Assembly (NCBI GenBank): GCA_963809925.1
Contig: CAWELH010000004.1
Location: forward strand, 124,001 to 188,000
Direction: 5' to 3'
DNA: 64,000 nucleotides
Source: DASQZK01 sp963809925
GTDB taxonomy: Bacteria; Bacteroidota; Bacteroidia; Bacteroidales; GCA-2748055
A model generated the notes under the pieces. That model had not been told where the DNA came from, did not search any database, and saw only the letters and a list, made by a program, of their open reading frames with translations. Positions 45,619 through 54,552 of this stretch are shown piece after piece; position 1 is the stretch's first letter; each line of letters opens with the position of its first letter. The position numbers were made by a program, and so were the translations under genes.

Positions 45619-47631
45619 TCATTCCTTTTTCGTCACAGCGATTTTTGTTGTATAAATTTTATTACCGGTACTGGCCCTGATAACGAAAATTCCGGGAGGC
45701 AGGGATGAAGCCGGGACCAGTATTCTGCTTCCCGGCCCATTTGACTGGCATACCTTTCTCCCGCTGATTGTATAGATTTCAACCTGTCTAAGTGCAGGGC
45801 CGTTTTTGAGCTGAATGACCAGTGAACCGTTTTCATCCTGATAGGTGAAAAGTTTGGGTGCCAACTTAACCGGAACTGAAATATTGGAGGTGTCCTTTGA
45901 TTGATTAAGTTCAAAAGTGAACTTATCGATATGAAACTGTGGCTCTGAAACTATCGAAAAGTGCATGATCTGTTCACCTGCATCAAGGTTCATCGTTACC
46001 GGAATTGCTTTGGATTCAAACCAGTTTCCCGTATTCGTAACCTGCGTGACGGCGGATTCCGATTCACCGATCTTAATTTTAAAGCTTCCTCCGTCCTGAA
46101 GTGCAGCGATAATGGTGTTAATAGTATATACGCCCTGTTCTTCAACGTTCACCGAATATTCGTACCATTCACCGGCATAAGCATATCCAATCTGGAAACC
46201 CGTACCGTTGATATCATAGATATCGACACCCTCATCAGGACGGTATGCAGCGGGTATATTTGTGGGATCAGCGTCATGATACGTAAATCCTTCCCCGCCT
46301 ATATCAAAATCCTCTGCCTCTACAATACCAGGAACGGCTGCAGGAAATCCATTGAAATACTGCCTTACTTTTGGGATATATGTAGGTACCTTCAGCCTTA
46401 CAGGCTGTGCATACAGGTCATTATTTTCTGTATAATGACCGATGACCCTGTAATAATAGAAGATGTTGGGCAGGACATTTTCGTCGTAAAAATCGGTGGC
46501 ATTGCCTTCAAGAAAGGCATAATTTGCCCAGTTCGTGTTATCAAGTCTTCGCTGTATTATGATGCTGTCATAATCAGCAACAGGGTCCGACCAGTTGACG
46601 TGGGCGATCGTATCCTCGAATACATCGATAGATTTAATTGCCGGAGAGCTGCTTGTGGTGTGAATGAGGATATCTTTTACTTCATTCCACTTGTGTTCTG
46701 ACCTATCCATAATCCTGAAATCACCGCCGTCGTCCCAGGCACAGCTTACGAAGCCATAGAATTGAGAATATTCCACATAGGCCCGGTAATGCCGCATTCT
46801 GGAATTATAATCGCAGGAATTCAATGAACCGAATTCTCCAAGGAAAACCGGAATATTAGTAGCATCGGACCAGTTTTTTACAGCTATGAACTTATTTCTA
46901 AGTACGGCATAGTCACCGGAAGTTCCCCAGGTCCCTTCACCCTCCAGGCCGAAAAGATAGGGATCATAGGAATGAAATGATCCGAGCACATAATTGTCAT
47001 CGGGAATGGCTGCCGTGATAAGTTCATCAGATCCTCCCCAGTTATGGCCCTGGAAGATAACCAGACGGCTTGGATTTGTCATCCTGATGATGGATAGGAT
47101 TCTCTCGTGCAGATCATCATTTTGCTCTTTTGTCAGACCGTAGGGTTCATTAATGATTTCAAACAGAAGTTTCTCTGATTTGTTCCTGAATCTGACCGCG
47201 ATTTGTGACCATATACTGTCAAAGCGGGCCCTGTAACCGGCGTTTTCATAGTTAGCCTTGATCCACTCTTCATGATGCGCATTGATCACAATAAAGAGGC
47301 CCCTGGCAAGTCCCCAGTCAACAATCTGCTCAACCCTGTTCATCCAGGCGTCGTCGATATGGTAAGGGGGCGATGATTGTGTATGTTCATCCCATCTTAC
47401 CGGGATTCTGACCGTCTGAAAACCGGCGGCTTTATACATATCAAAGTAGTACTCCTGGGTCATCGGATTACCCCATTCACCTTCATGGGGTGGTTCCAGG
47501 GTATTTCCGAGGTTAATGCCTTTCTGCATCTGGGCGACCGCTTCAGTTGGAGTTATTTGTGCTTTTAGCTGCGAGGTCAATAATGCGGATAAAAGTACAA
47601 CAATCAACAATTTCATTCGTCTCAAGTCCAT
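45619..47631 (-). CDS. Secreted GH5 glucanase with FN3-like and CBM6-like modules and T9SS sorting domain
   Basis: This 670-residue protein has a signal peptide (about residues 6-24), then a GH5 catalytic domain (about 25-330) with KGINLGNTLEPPHEGEWG typical of the GH5_4/GH5_2 type, HHEEW at 119-123, acid/base E162 in FEIINEPYG and nucleophile E266 in VFLGEFGS. A fibronectin-like domain (about 335-420) follows, then a CBM6-type carbohydrate-binding module (about 425-580) starting with GIVEAEDFDIGG and containing YEYSVNVEEQGVY, and finally a T9SS type A sorting domain (about 590-670) with VEIYTISGRKV. It would be a surface or free beta-glucanase or xyloglucanase. An ATG at 47616 is an alternative start. 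A terminator at 47837 separates it from the gene upstream. Confidence 0.9.
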   Translation of the reverse strand: MDLRRMKLLIVVLLSALLTSQLKAQITPTEAVAQMQKGINLGNTLEPPHEGEWGNPMTQEYYFDMYKAAGFQTVRIPVRWDEHTQSSPPYHIDDAWMNRVEQIVDWGLARGLFIVINAHHEEWIKANYENAGYRARFDSIWSQIAVRFRNKSEKLLFEIINEPYGLTKEQNDDLHERILSIIRMTNPSRLVIFQGHNWGGSDELITAAIPDDNYVLGSFHSYDPYLFGLEGEGTWGTSGDYAVLRNKFIAVKNWSDATNIPVFLGEFGSLNSCDYNSRMRHYRAYVEYSQFYGFVSCAWDDGGDFRIMDRSEHKWNEVKDILIHTTSSSPAIKSIDVFEDTIAHVNWSDPVADYDSIIIQRRLDNTNWANYAFLEGNATDFYDENVLPNIFYYYRVIGHYTENNDLYAQPVRLKVPTYIPKVRQYFNGFPAAVPGIVEAEDFDIGGEGFTYHDADPTNIPAAYRPDEGVDIYDINGTGFQIGYAYAGEWYEYSVNVEEQGVYTINTIIAALQDGGSFKIKIGESESAVTQVTNTGNWFESKAIPVTMNLDAGEQIMHFSIVSEPQFHIDKFTFELNQSKDTSNISVPVKLAPKLFTYQDENGSLVIQLKNGPALRQVEIYTISGRKVCQSNGPGSRILVPASSLPPGIFVIRASTGNKIYTTKIAVTKKE

Positions 47632-47836
47632 TTTTCTTTCGTTGGCAATAATGCATTAATTTTTACAATCAGTTTCCTTCGCGAGTTTTAAAAACAGGGA
47701 TTCAATGAATTCCTCAACTTCGGCTTACAATAGATATTACGAGGATGGTCATCTGGCTGATAGCAAATAAACGATAGCGGACCTTGGAGGTTACGGCATA
47801 TTTACCCTATCGGCCGACCGGATGACAAGAGTAGAA

Positions 47837-47870
47837 AAAATAAGAGCCTGAATATACAGGCTCTTATTTT
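47837..47870 (-). terminator. Terminator of the 1262-residue protein gene
   Basis: A 14-bp perfect stem (47837-47850 with 47857-47870) with loop AATATA ends in TTTT on both strands. It starts 17 bases after the stop of the minus-strand gene at 47887. Confidence 0.85.
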
Positions 47871-47886
47871 CTTTTTTGAGAGAGTA

Positions 47887-50800
47887 TTATTTAAGGATCA
47901 GTTTGTAACGTCCGACAAGGTCTTTATTGTTGCTGACAACAATGAAGTACATACCGGCCGGCTGACCCTGGAGAGAGATCTCTGCCGTTGTCTGATGTAC
48001 GATAATATCGCGCAGACGTGTACCCGAGAGGTTATAGATCTGTACGCGGTTTCCGGATTCAAGGCCGGCGATGTTGAAGGCACCGGACGAGGGGTTCGGA
48101 TAGAGCGTGATTTTCTGGTTAGAGACGCCACGGTTTGAAGTAAGTACATCCACAGAGTAGAATACTACAGTCTGCTGGTCACCGGAGGTTACCTGCAGCA
48201 TGCTTTCCTTCTTCATGTTACCTGTGTATGTGGCACCGTCTTTATCCTGTACCTCGAGGGTTGCACCAGGAGCAGGTATCAGATTGGCCATGAACTCGCT
48301 AATAGCAGTCGATTCGTATACATCACCGGAAATATTCATAGCTGACTGATCCACGGTATAGATATCGGATACCACATAAGCAAGGTAGCCAACATCTTCG
48401 AGCATCGACAGGAAGTAGGTCCTTGTGGTCACGCCATCCTGAGCTGTAACGATTAACTGGTCATCCTTATAAACTGTACCCATCATTCGTTCGTGGCCGA
48501 TTTTGTCGACGATCTGTATGGTTGCATCGACCGCAGGAACAACATTCCTATATAGGGCATCTACAGTGGTACCTCTGGGGATGAGCTGGATAACCGATGC
48601 ATCCTGGTCAACATTATAGACGAAGGATGTAACATAAGCATCCGATGATGTTGATGCCGGAAGAAGGCGGTAGAGAATGGTTGTTTTCCCGTCTTCTGCA
48701 ACAACTTCTAAATAAATCTTGTTGTTGGCCACAACATCCACATAGGTGGTGTCGTAATTCAGGCGTTTCAATGATGCATACGCACCATCGGCATCAACAG
48801 TAGTCATTGTAGCGCCATCAGGTACCACAACATTGTTGATAACAGACTGCAGGCTTGTTCCGAGTTCGAAGCCCTCCACGGATCCGGTTTCACCGTCAAC
48901 ATTGATCGTGTAGGCAGATGAGGTCAGAACGGCATCGTTGCTGAGGCCGATATCATCGACTGAAAGGATATATGCGCTGATGTTCTGACCGTCGGCGGAA
49001 TGAACGATAACTGAGTCGCCGTTCATCACAACATCATCATCATTTTTAAGAGTATCTGATCCATTCTTAACTACGATAACCTGGTTCGGGTCGATTTTTA
49101 TGATGTTGGTCATAAATTCCGAAAGAGTTGTACCCGTAATCACACCCTGGATTGATTCGCTCATGGTGAAGCCCGGGGACAGTTTATAGTAAATGGAAGT
49201 AAGGGTGGATCTGTAAACAGTGGGATCATTTACGAAATGGCTGCCAAGGTTGTCGGCCACGAAAAGAATGTCGTTCGGCCATCCAACGTTTCGTGCATCA
49301 TAGTATGCCTGATCGCGAAGTGTCCATTGGCTGTTGTCCCAGTTGGTTCCGAAGGATTCGTTGAATCCGGTTGTACCCTTAAAGAATTCGGGTTTTCTTA
49401 TCCAGCTGTTGATCATCTGGGCTTCCACACCACCGACAACCCAGGATAAACCATCTCCGCCACCCCATGTATCGAGAAGCTGGAAGTCGTTGGGATCTGT
49501 AGCCGGTTTCAGACCAAGCTTAATGGAATCGTTAAGGATCTTGTACAAGTAGATATTGGCACCGGTCCACTGATGAGCACAGGTTTCGTTTACCGGTTCT
49601 CCACCCCAGGGGTTACGTGTGAAATCAATATCGCACTGTTCACTTGCAAACCATGGATCACCACTGGTGCCAGTAGTCCTGATATCACCGAGAACAAATA
49701 CATCACCGGGCTGAACGATCGGGTTCACGTTCAAATCTTCGACAGCGATCGCGGGCTGTACCTTCCATGCAGTACTATCCTGCCATTTGTAGCCCGGGAT
49801 GTACTTCACAAAACGGTTCATCCATGTAGCACCGGTAGGTTCAGCAAATCCCTGGATAGCTGCTGCCGGGTCATTGATCCACTGACCGAAGATCATATAA
49901 TTACTAAGGTCGAGTGGCTGGTTGCCCGGATTGCAGATTTCGAGAAATCCGTTAGCCCATTGTTCCCAGAAAATAAATTCGGAAATGAAGGGATCGGCGT
50001 AGAAATCCTGTACATATTCAGGTGCAACCTGTTTTGAGAACTGAACACTGTAGCTGAGTTTTGTTGTATCGTCTTCAGCAGTGGTATTAAATTTAACGGT
50101 TCTGTCCCCAGGTCCGCCTTTGATACTTGTAAGCCTGTTAACCTGTAGCCTAGAGTTCAGCTGTTCAAGCTTGGGTACCAGTGAAGGAACGCCATCTATA
50201 TCAGTAGGAATCTGAACTTTATAGTCATACTTGGTTCTGACAAAATTCGGAATGGTATCACCCTTCCAGCCAAACAGTCCCTTGAATACTTCAGGAATGT
50301 CGGGCCAGGTAACAGCGCTCAGATAGGCATTATGGCTGGGTACATATTTGTTTAGCTTGATGTAATAGTCCTTTACATCATTGTTTTCAGCTGTAACCCT
50401 GAGGATATCACCGGTTTTCAGGTCAACCCGTTCTATACCGTCTACCCATACCATCTCCCAGGATGCATTCGGTGCTTTTTCAAGATATTTCAGCAGCGAG
50501 TCAACCCTTTCGGCGAAGGCTACATTCCTTATCGTATCCATTACGGGGACTTTGTCGGTCACATCGTAACGTGGCTGGACAAACATACCGTAATAACCCT
50601 GGTTGTTCTTCGATGCCTTGGGTATAACGATGTTTGCACCGGCTGTAGGTGCCTCAAGGTTGATGCTGAAAATTCTCGACTGAAGTTCGCTGCCACAGGC
50701 ATAAACTGTCAGCAGATCGCCTTCACGAACAGAAATAAAAGCTGAATCTGCAGTAGACGGAGCCATGGTGTAATGCCACGCGAGTCCGGGTTGATAATCG

Positions 50801-51675
50801 AACTGCATCATCAGTGAGTCGTTGTTTCTTACGCCCCATGGAACGGTGAGAATGTTATCCGTCCAGTTGATATCGATGGTTGAGGATGTAAGTGTTGTCT
50901 CATTGAGCTGAACATCCACATGGTTGCCAACGGTCCAGAAAGCTCTCCTGTCCGGTTCCCAGTTGTCAAATAACATCGGTACCGGCATCCAGTCGGAGTC
51001 GGAAAGGTCAATGCCTCTTGCGGTTTCAAAATCGGTGCTGCCCTTCTTAACTGAGAATTTACGAACAAGGATGGAATTGTTTGTTGCAGCTGTTACGCCG
51101 GCAACATCATGAGAAGCATCCTCACTTGTACCATCGCTTTCGGTGAAGAGTCCGTTTACCTGGTCAACAATGGCAGAATCACCATTTGCGAAGTGCTGTT
51201 CGATATACCAGCAGTCTCTTCCACTATACACGTCCATGACATGATAGTATGGTGTGACACTATCGGAAACTGCATGGTACGGGGATTCTGGCGCATTCAA
51301 CTGAATGTCGGCGAGATCCCACATCTCATCCTTAGTGACCCTTTTGTTGTAAACATCAGGATATTTTTTCCACATTTCCGGTTGCCAGTCGTAAACCATA
51401 CATATTACAATGGATTTACCCGGATCCAAAACCTGGTTTGGAAGCCGGAAGAAGAAGTTTGGATCGGCCTGGTACGGTTGTGTCCAAGGTCCGATCACAC
51501 CAAATTCAAACTGTGATAAGTGTAGAGCAGAATCCCCCATATTGGTCAACTCAGCATATGAAGTAGCCGGATGACCTAATCTTGCTTCTGTGATAATCAA
51601 TGAACGTATGGTGTCTTGTGCTTGCGCAGCACCAATCGTCATGATTAAAGCAAAAAATAGTAGCTTTAATTTCAT
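47887..51675 (-). CDS. Large T9SS cargo protein with lamin-tail-like domains and tandem repeats
   Basis: This 1262-residue protein has a signal peptide (about residues 1-19) and an N-terminal beta domain beginning IRSLIITEARLGHPATSYAEL, of the lamin-tail (LTD) type. A second LTD-like region is near 580-730 (ISEFIFWEQWANGFLEICN). From about 880 to 1180 come four tandem beta-rich repeats of roughly 75-85 residues, each with a stretch like VTAQDGVTTRTYFLS or VVAEDGKTTILYRLL near its end. The C-terminus is a T9SS type A sorting domain with ITLYPNPSSGAFNIAG and LSGTRLRDI. No catalytic motif is seen. LTD domains often mark surface nucleases or adhesins, but no nuclease domain is present here. It faces the fasciclin/SusCD operon and may be co-regulated with it. 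Confidence 0.75.
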   Translation of the reverse strand: MKLKLLFFALIMTIGAAQAQDTIRSLIITEARLGHPATSYAELTNMGDSALHLSQFEFGVIGPWTQPYQADPNFFFRLPNQVLDPGKSIVICMVYDWQPEMWKKYPDVYNKRVTKDEMWDLADIQLNAPESPYHAVSDSVTPYYHVMDVYSGRDCWYIEQHFANGDSAIVDQVNGLFTESDGTSEDASHDVAGVTAATNNSILVRKFSVKKGSTDFETARGIDLSDSDWMPVPMLFDNWEPDRRAFWTVGNHVDVQLNETTLTSSTIDINWTDNILTVPWGVRNNDSLMMQFDYQPGLAWHYTMAPSTADSAFISVREGDLLTVYACGSELQSRIFSINLEAPTAGANIVIPKASKNNQGYYGMFVQPRYDVTDKVPVMDTIRNVAFAERVDSLLKYLEKAPNASWEMVWVDGIERVDLKTGDILRVTAENNDVKDYYIKLNKYVPSHNAYLSAVTWPDIPEVFKGLFGWKGDTIPNFVRTKYDYKVQIPTDIDGVPSLVPKLEQLNSRLQVNRLTSIKGGPGDRTVKFNTTAEDDTTKLSYSVQFSKQVAPEYVQDFYADPFISEFIFWEQWANGFLEICNPGNQPLDLSNYMIFGQWINDPAAAIQGFAEPTGATWMNRFVKYIPGYKWQDSTAWKVQPAIAVEDLNVNPIVQPGDVFVLGDIRTTGTSGDPWFASEQCDIDFTRNPWGGEPVNETCAHQWTGANIYLYKILNDSIKLGLKPATDPNDFQLLDTWGGGDGLSWVVGGVEAQMINSWIRKPEFFKGTTGFNESFGTNWDNSQWTLRDQAYYDARNVGWPNDILFVADNLGSHFVNDPTVYRSTLTSIYYKLSPGFTMSESIQGVITGTTLSEFMTNIIKIDPNQVIVVKNGSDTLKNDDDVVMNGDSVIVHSADGQNISAYILSVDDIGLSNDAVLTSSAYTINVDGETGSVEGFELGTSLQSVINNVVVPDGATMTTVDADGAYASLKRLNYDTTYVDVVANNKIYLEVVAEDGKTTILYRLLPASTSSDAYVTSFVYNVDQDASVIQLIPRGTTVDALYRNVVPAVDATIQIVDKIGHERMMGTVYKDDQLIVTAQDGVTTRTYFLSMLEDVGYLAYVVSDIYTVDQSAMNISGDVYESTAISEFMANLIPAPGATLEVQDKDGATYTGNMKKESMLQVTSGDQQTVVFYSVDVLTSNRGVSNQKITLYPNPSSGAFNIAGLESGNRVQIYNLSGTRLRDIIVHQTTAEISLQGQPAGMYFIVVSNNKDLVGRYKLILK

Positions 51676-52196
51676 AACCGTTGTATTTTAGTTAGTAATG
51701 AGAAGAAGTTGCACTAATTTAGTAAAAAAATATAGTATCAGTCAATATTATTTTCATTCTTTGCAGTTTTCGATGATTGGAAAAATACTTCGCGACACTC
51801 TGAAATACAGGAGGAAACAGCCATGTACACGGGATGAGTACCCGCACATACTAAAATTTATTCCCGAAACCATATTTCAAATTCTTATTGATTTGGATTA
51901 CATAAGAATTAGAAAATATTTCCTGTATTTTTTGATGGAAATTCCTTAAAAGCTGTTTAATCCGGGAGTTTGCAAAAATAAGAGTCCGGTCGAGAATCAG
52001 TCTTTTATAAACTGATTCTAAATTAATTTGATGGTCCACAACATTACAATTTTTTTTATATGTTTATTAACAAAAGCTACTTGATTTTTAGTAACTTTCT
52101 GTGATTTTCATGAAAATGAATATCCCTGATCCGGGATTGCCGGGGAGGGGGTGAGATATAGATCAACGACTACTAACACATTTTCAAACTACTACT
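51676..52196. other. Divergent intergenic region of the Sus-like locus
   Basis: This 521-base AT-rich region lies between the T9SS cargo gene and the fasciclin/SusCD operon. It contains a near-consensus -7 box TAACTTTC (52092-52099) for the rightward operon, and long A/T runs. No gene, repeat or terminator is evident, and no gene for a Sus-type regulator (ECF sigma/anti-sigma or hybrid sensor) is in or next to it. Confidence 0.45.
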
Positions 52197-54503
52197 ATGA
52201 CAAGGACTAAACTGTTTGGTTTACTTGTGCTTTCGTGTATTGTTGTTGCCGGTTGCAAGGATGTCCTGGACAGGGATGCGAGATACCAGAGGCCGGAATG
52301 GCTGGCAGGAAAGGTATATACGCAGGTTAAAGCCGACCCGGAATTGTCAACCTTCGCAAAATGTATCGAGCTTTCGGGTTATGACACCATCATTGACGTA
52401 TCGGGTAGCTACACAGTATTTGCGCCGGACAATGAAGCGTTCACCATCTTTTTCCAGGAACATCCACAATACAATACGGTTGAGGACATACCCAAAGAGG
52501 ACCTCCTGAAGCTCGTCAAATTCCACATTGTTCAAAATCCATGGACCAGGAACCAGCTCATGTCCCTGGATGTGTTCGGCTGGATCGATTCTTCAGATGT
52601 CACCAACAATCAACCAAAAGGATATAAACGTGAGACACTGCTCCTTGAACAGGACAGGAAGTATGGTGTGAAATACGATGAAGACAATAAAATCTTCATC
52701 CTGGATACGACACAGGCATCATGGACCAGAAAGGTCATCACCGATTCCCGGAAATATGCCCCCATCTTCTTTAAGGATTATTTCGATATCTATAATCTGA
52801 ATTCAGATGATTATCAGTTTTATTTCAATCGACCGATAGAAAGTCCGACTGATATTTATTTTGCCGGCGCACGGATCACCGGGCAGGAGATCTTTGCAGA
52901 AAACGGCTTTGTTTATCATGTAGACAGGGTGGTCGACCCAATGCCAAATGCATACGAAATCATCAGCTCAACTGACAGGGAATATTCATACCAGAAATTT
53001 ATGGATATGATCAATAAATTTCCCGATTTCAACTATAATGAAGAGAAGACCTTTAACCAGCCCGGGGCGGACCTCGGTTTTGCTATTGATTCATTGTTCG
53101 AGTTGCATTTTCCAAAGCTCACGTTTGATATCACCAATGAAGCCACGTCAGCTCCGCCCGGTGTGCAGGGACTTCCGGATAATGTAACGATCCGTTATCA
53201 CCATGGTATGGTTGCACCCACCGATGAGGCGTTTACAAGTTTTGTGAACACGTATTTCGTTGGTCCAAACAGGTGGGGAAGCATTGAGGAAGCACCCGAC
53301 AACCTTAAAAACATTATTGTTAATACGCACCTTTGTACATATCCTGTATATCCGACCAATTTTCAGAAGGGCTATCTGAACGGTGAAGATGATCTTGTTG
53401 TACTAAATCAGGATAATATCGTTGAGAAGGAGTATTCCAGCAACTCTACTTTTATCGGGGTCAGCAAAATGATCATCCCCCGGGCTTTTATAAGTATTAC
53501 CGGCCCAATATATCTTCAGCGAACATACAACAAGGTTATGCTGGGAATTGAAAAGTCGGGGCTGCTTCCTGCTCTGAAGCGCGAGAACAAGGATTATCAG
53601 TTCTATGTTGAATCGGATGTCAATACCAGGCTCGATTCCTCATTCCTCTATGATGAACGGAGAGCCGAATTTTTTTGCTACACAAACGGGGCAGGATCCT
53701 CCAGAAAATATGTTCTTACAAACAGTGATCTTCGTAACCTCCTGCTTAATCAGCTTGCTCTGGAACGTCCTAAAGGCGGTGTGAGAAAAGAATTTATCAA
53801 AACATTCGCCGGAAATTACCTGATCATTAACAATGAGACCGGAGAAGTTTCGGGTACTGCACCTACGACGATCGGCTATAAAGGCCTTGAGAAAACCCAG
53901 GTGATACCCAATCAGATCAGTACGGATGCTGACAATGGTGTAACCTGGGAAGTAAGCGACTGGTTCAGCTTTTCTACTACCACCATGTTCCTCAAGATCC
54001 AGGGTGCGTATCCGAGATTCCAGGCTCTGCTTACAAAAGCTGGTTTGACCGATAATGGTATTAATCAATACAAATTTACATCACCCAGTGAAGTCTACAC
54101 CGTATTTATTCCTACCGATGCCGCACTGGATGCATACCAGGTAGATACACTGAAAACAGCGGATCTGAAGAAATTCCTGCTCATGCATTTTGTCCATGGC
54201 GATATGATCTTCACTGACGGAAGAAAGATGGAAGGCTATTATCAGACCGCAAGGGTAGACGACAGATCCACCCCCTATACTACCATTTTCTCGGAAATAT
54301 ATATTAAACCCGGGAACGACATGATTTCTTTTAAGGCCAAAGACGGGAGTACGTACACTTCAGTGAGTGAGTCTGCAACTACTAATATGGTTGCAGGACG
54401 CTTGACGGGTCAGTCAACGGATACCTATCCCACTATTGTCACCAATGCGGTGATCCATCAGATCGATTCAGTTTTAATTTATAATCGCATGGATACCAGG
54501 TAA
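52197..54503 (+). CDS. Fasciclin-domain lipoprotein
   Basis: This 768-residue protein has a lipoprotein signal with lipobox VVAGC (Cys 20) followed by KD, like the Bacteroidota surface-export type. It contains fasciclin (FAS1) domains, recognised by the pattern of a YTVFAPDNEAFTIFF-type loop (near residue 70), LLKLVKFHIV, and later YTVFIPTDAALDAY (near 640) and LKKFLLMHFVHGD. I count about four FAS1-like regions, the middle ones (VAPTDEAFTSFV near 340) more diverged. FAS1 domains act in adhesion or carbohydrate binding. It is the first gene of the SusC-SusD operon, 49 bases before susC, in the position where such loci may carry accessory surface lipoproteins. Confidence 0.85.
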   Translation: MTRTKLFGLLVLSCIVVAGCKDVLDRDARYQRPEWLAGKVYTQVKADPELSTFAKCIELSGYDTIIDVSGSYTVFAPDNEAFTIFFQEHPQYNTVEDIPKEDLLKLVKFHIVQNPWTRNQLMSLDVFGWIDSSDVTNNQPKGYKRETLLLEQDRKYGVKYDEDNKIFILDTTQASWTRKVITDSRKYAPIFFKDYFDIYNLNSDDYQFYFNRPIESPTDIYFAGARITGQEIFAENGFVYHVDRVVDPMPNAYEIISSTDREYSYQKFMDMINKFPDFNYNEEKTFNQPGADLGFAIDSLFELHFPKLTFDITNEATSAPPGVQGLPDNVTIRYHHGMVAPTDEAFTSFVNTYFVGPNRWGSIEEAPDNLKNIIVNTHLCTYPVYPTNFQKGYLNGEDDLVVLNQDNIVEKEYSSNSTFIGVSKMIIPRAFISITGPIYLQRTYNKVMLGIEKSGLLPALKRENKDYQFYVESDVNTRLDSSFLYDERRAEFFCYTNGAGSSRKYVLTNSDLRNLLLNQLALERPKGGVRKEFIKTFAGNYLIINNETGEVSGTAPTTIGYKGLEKTQVIPNQISTDADNGVTWEVSDWFSFSTTTMFLKIQGAYPRFQALLTKAGLTDNGINQYKFTSPSEVYTVFIPTDAALDAYQVDTLKTADLKKFLLMHFVHGDMIFTDGRKMEGYYQTARVDDRSTPYTTIFSEIYIKPGNDMISFKAKDGSTYTSVSESATTNMVAGRLTGQSTDTYPTIVTNAVIHQIDSVLIYNRMDTR

Positions 54504-54552
54504 TTTCCTTATTGTTTTATTTCTGATTATAAACCTAAGGTTTTTAAAGAAT

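Noticed and set aside
45961..46701. A 246-codon plus-strand open frame
   Set aside because: It is antisense to the GH5-CBM6 gene (45619-47631), whose coding evidence is strong, and resembles no protein.
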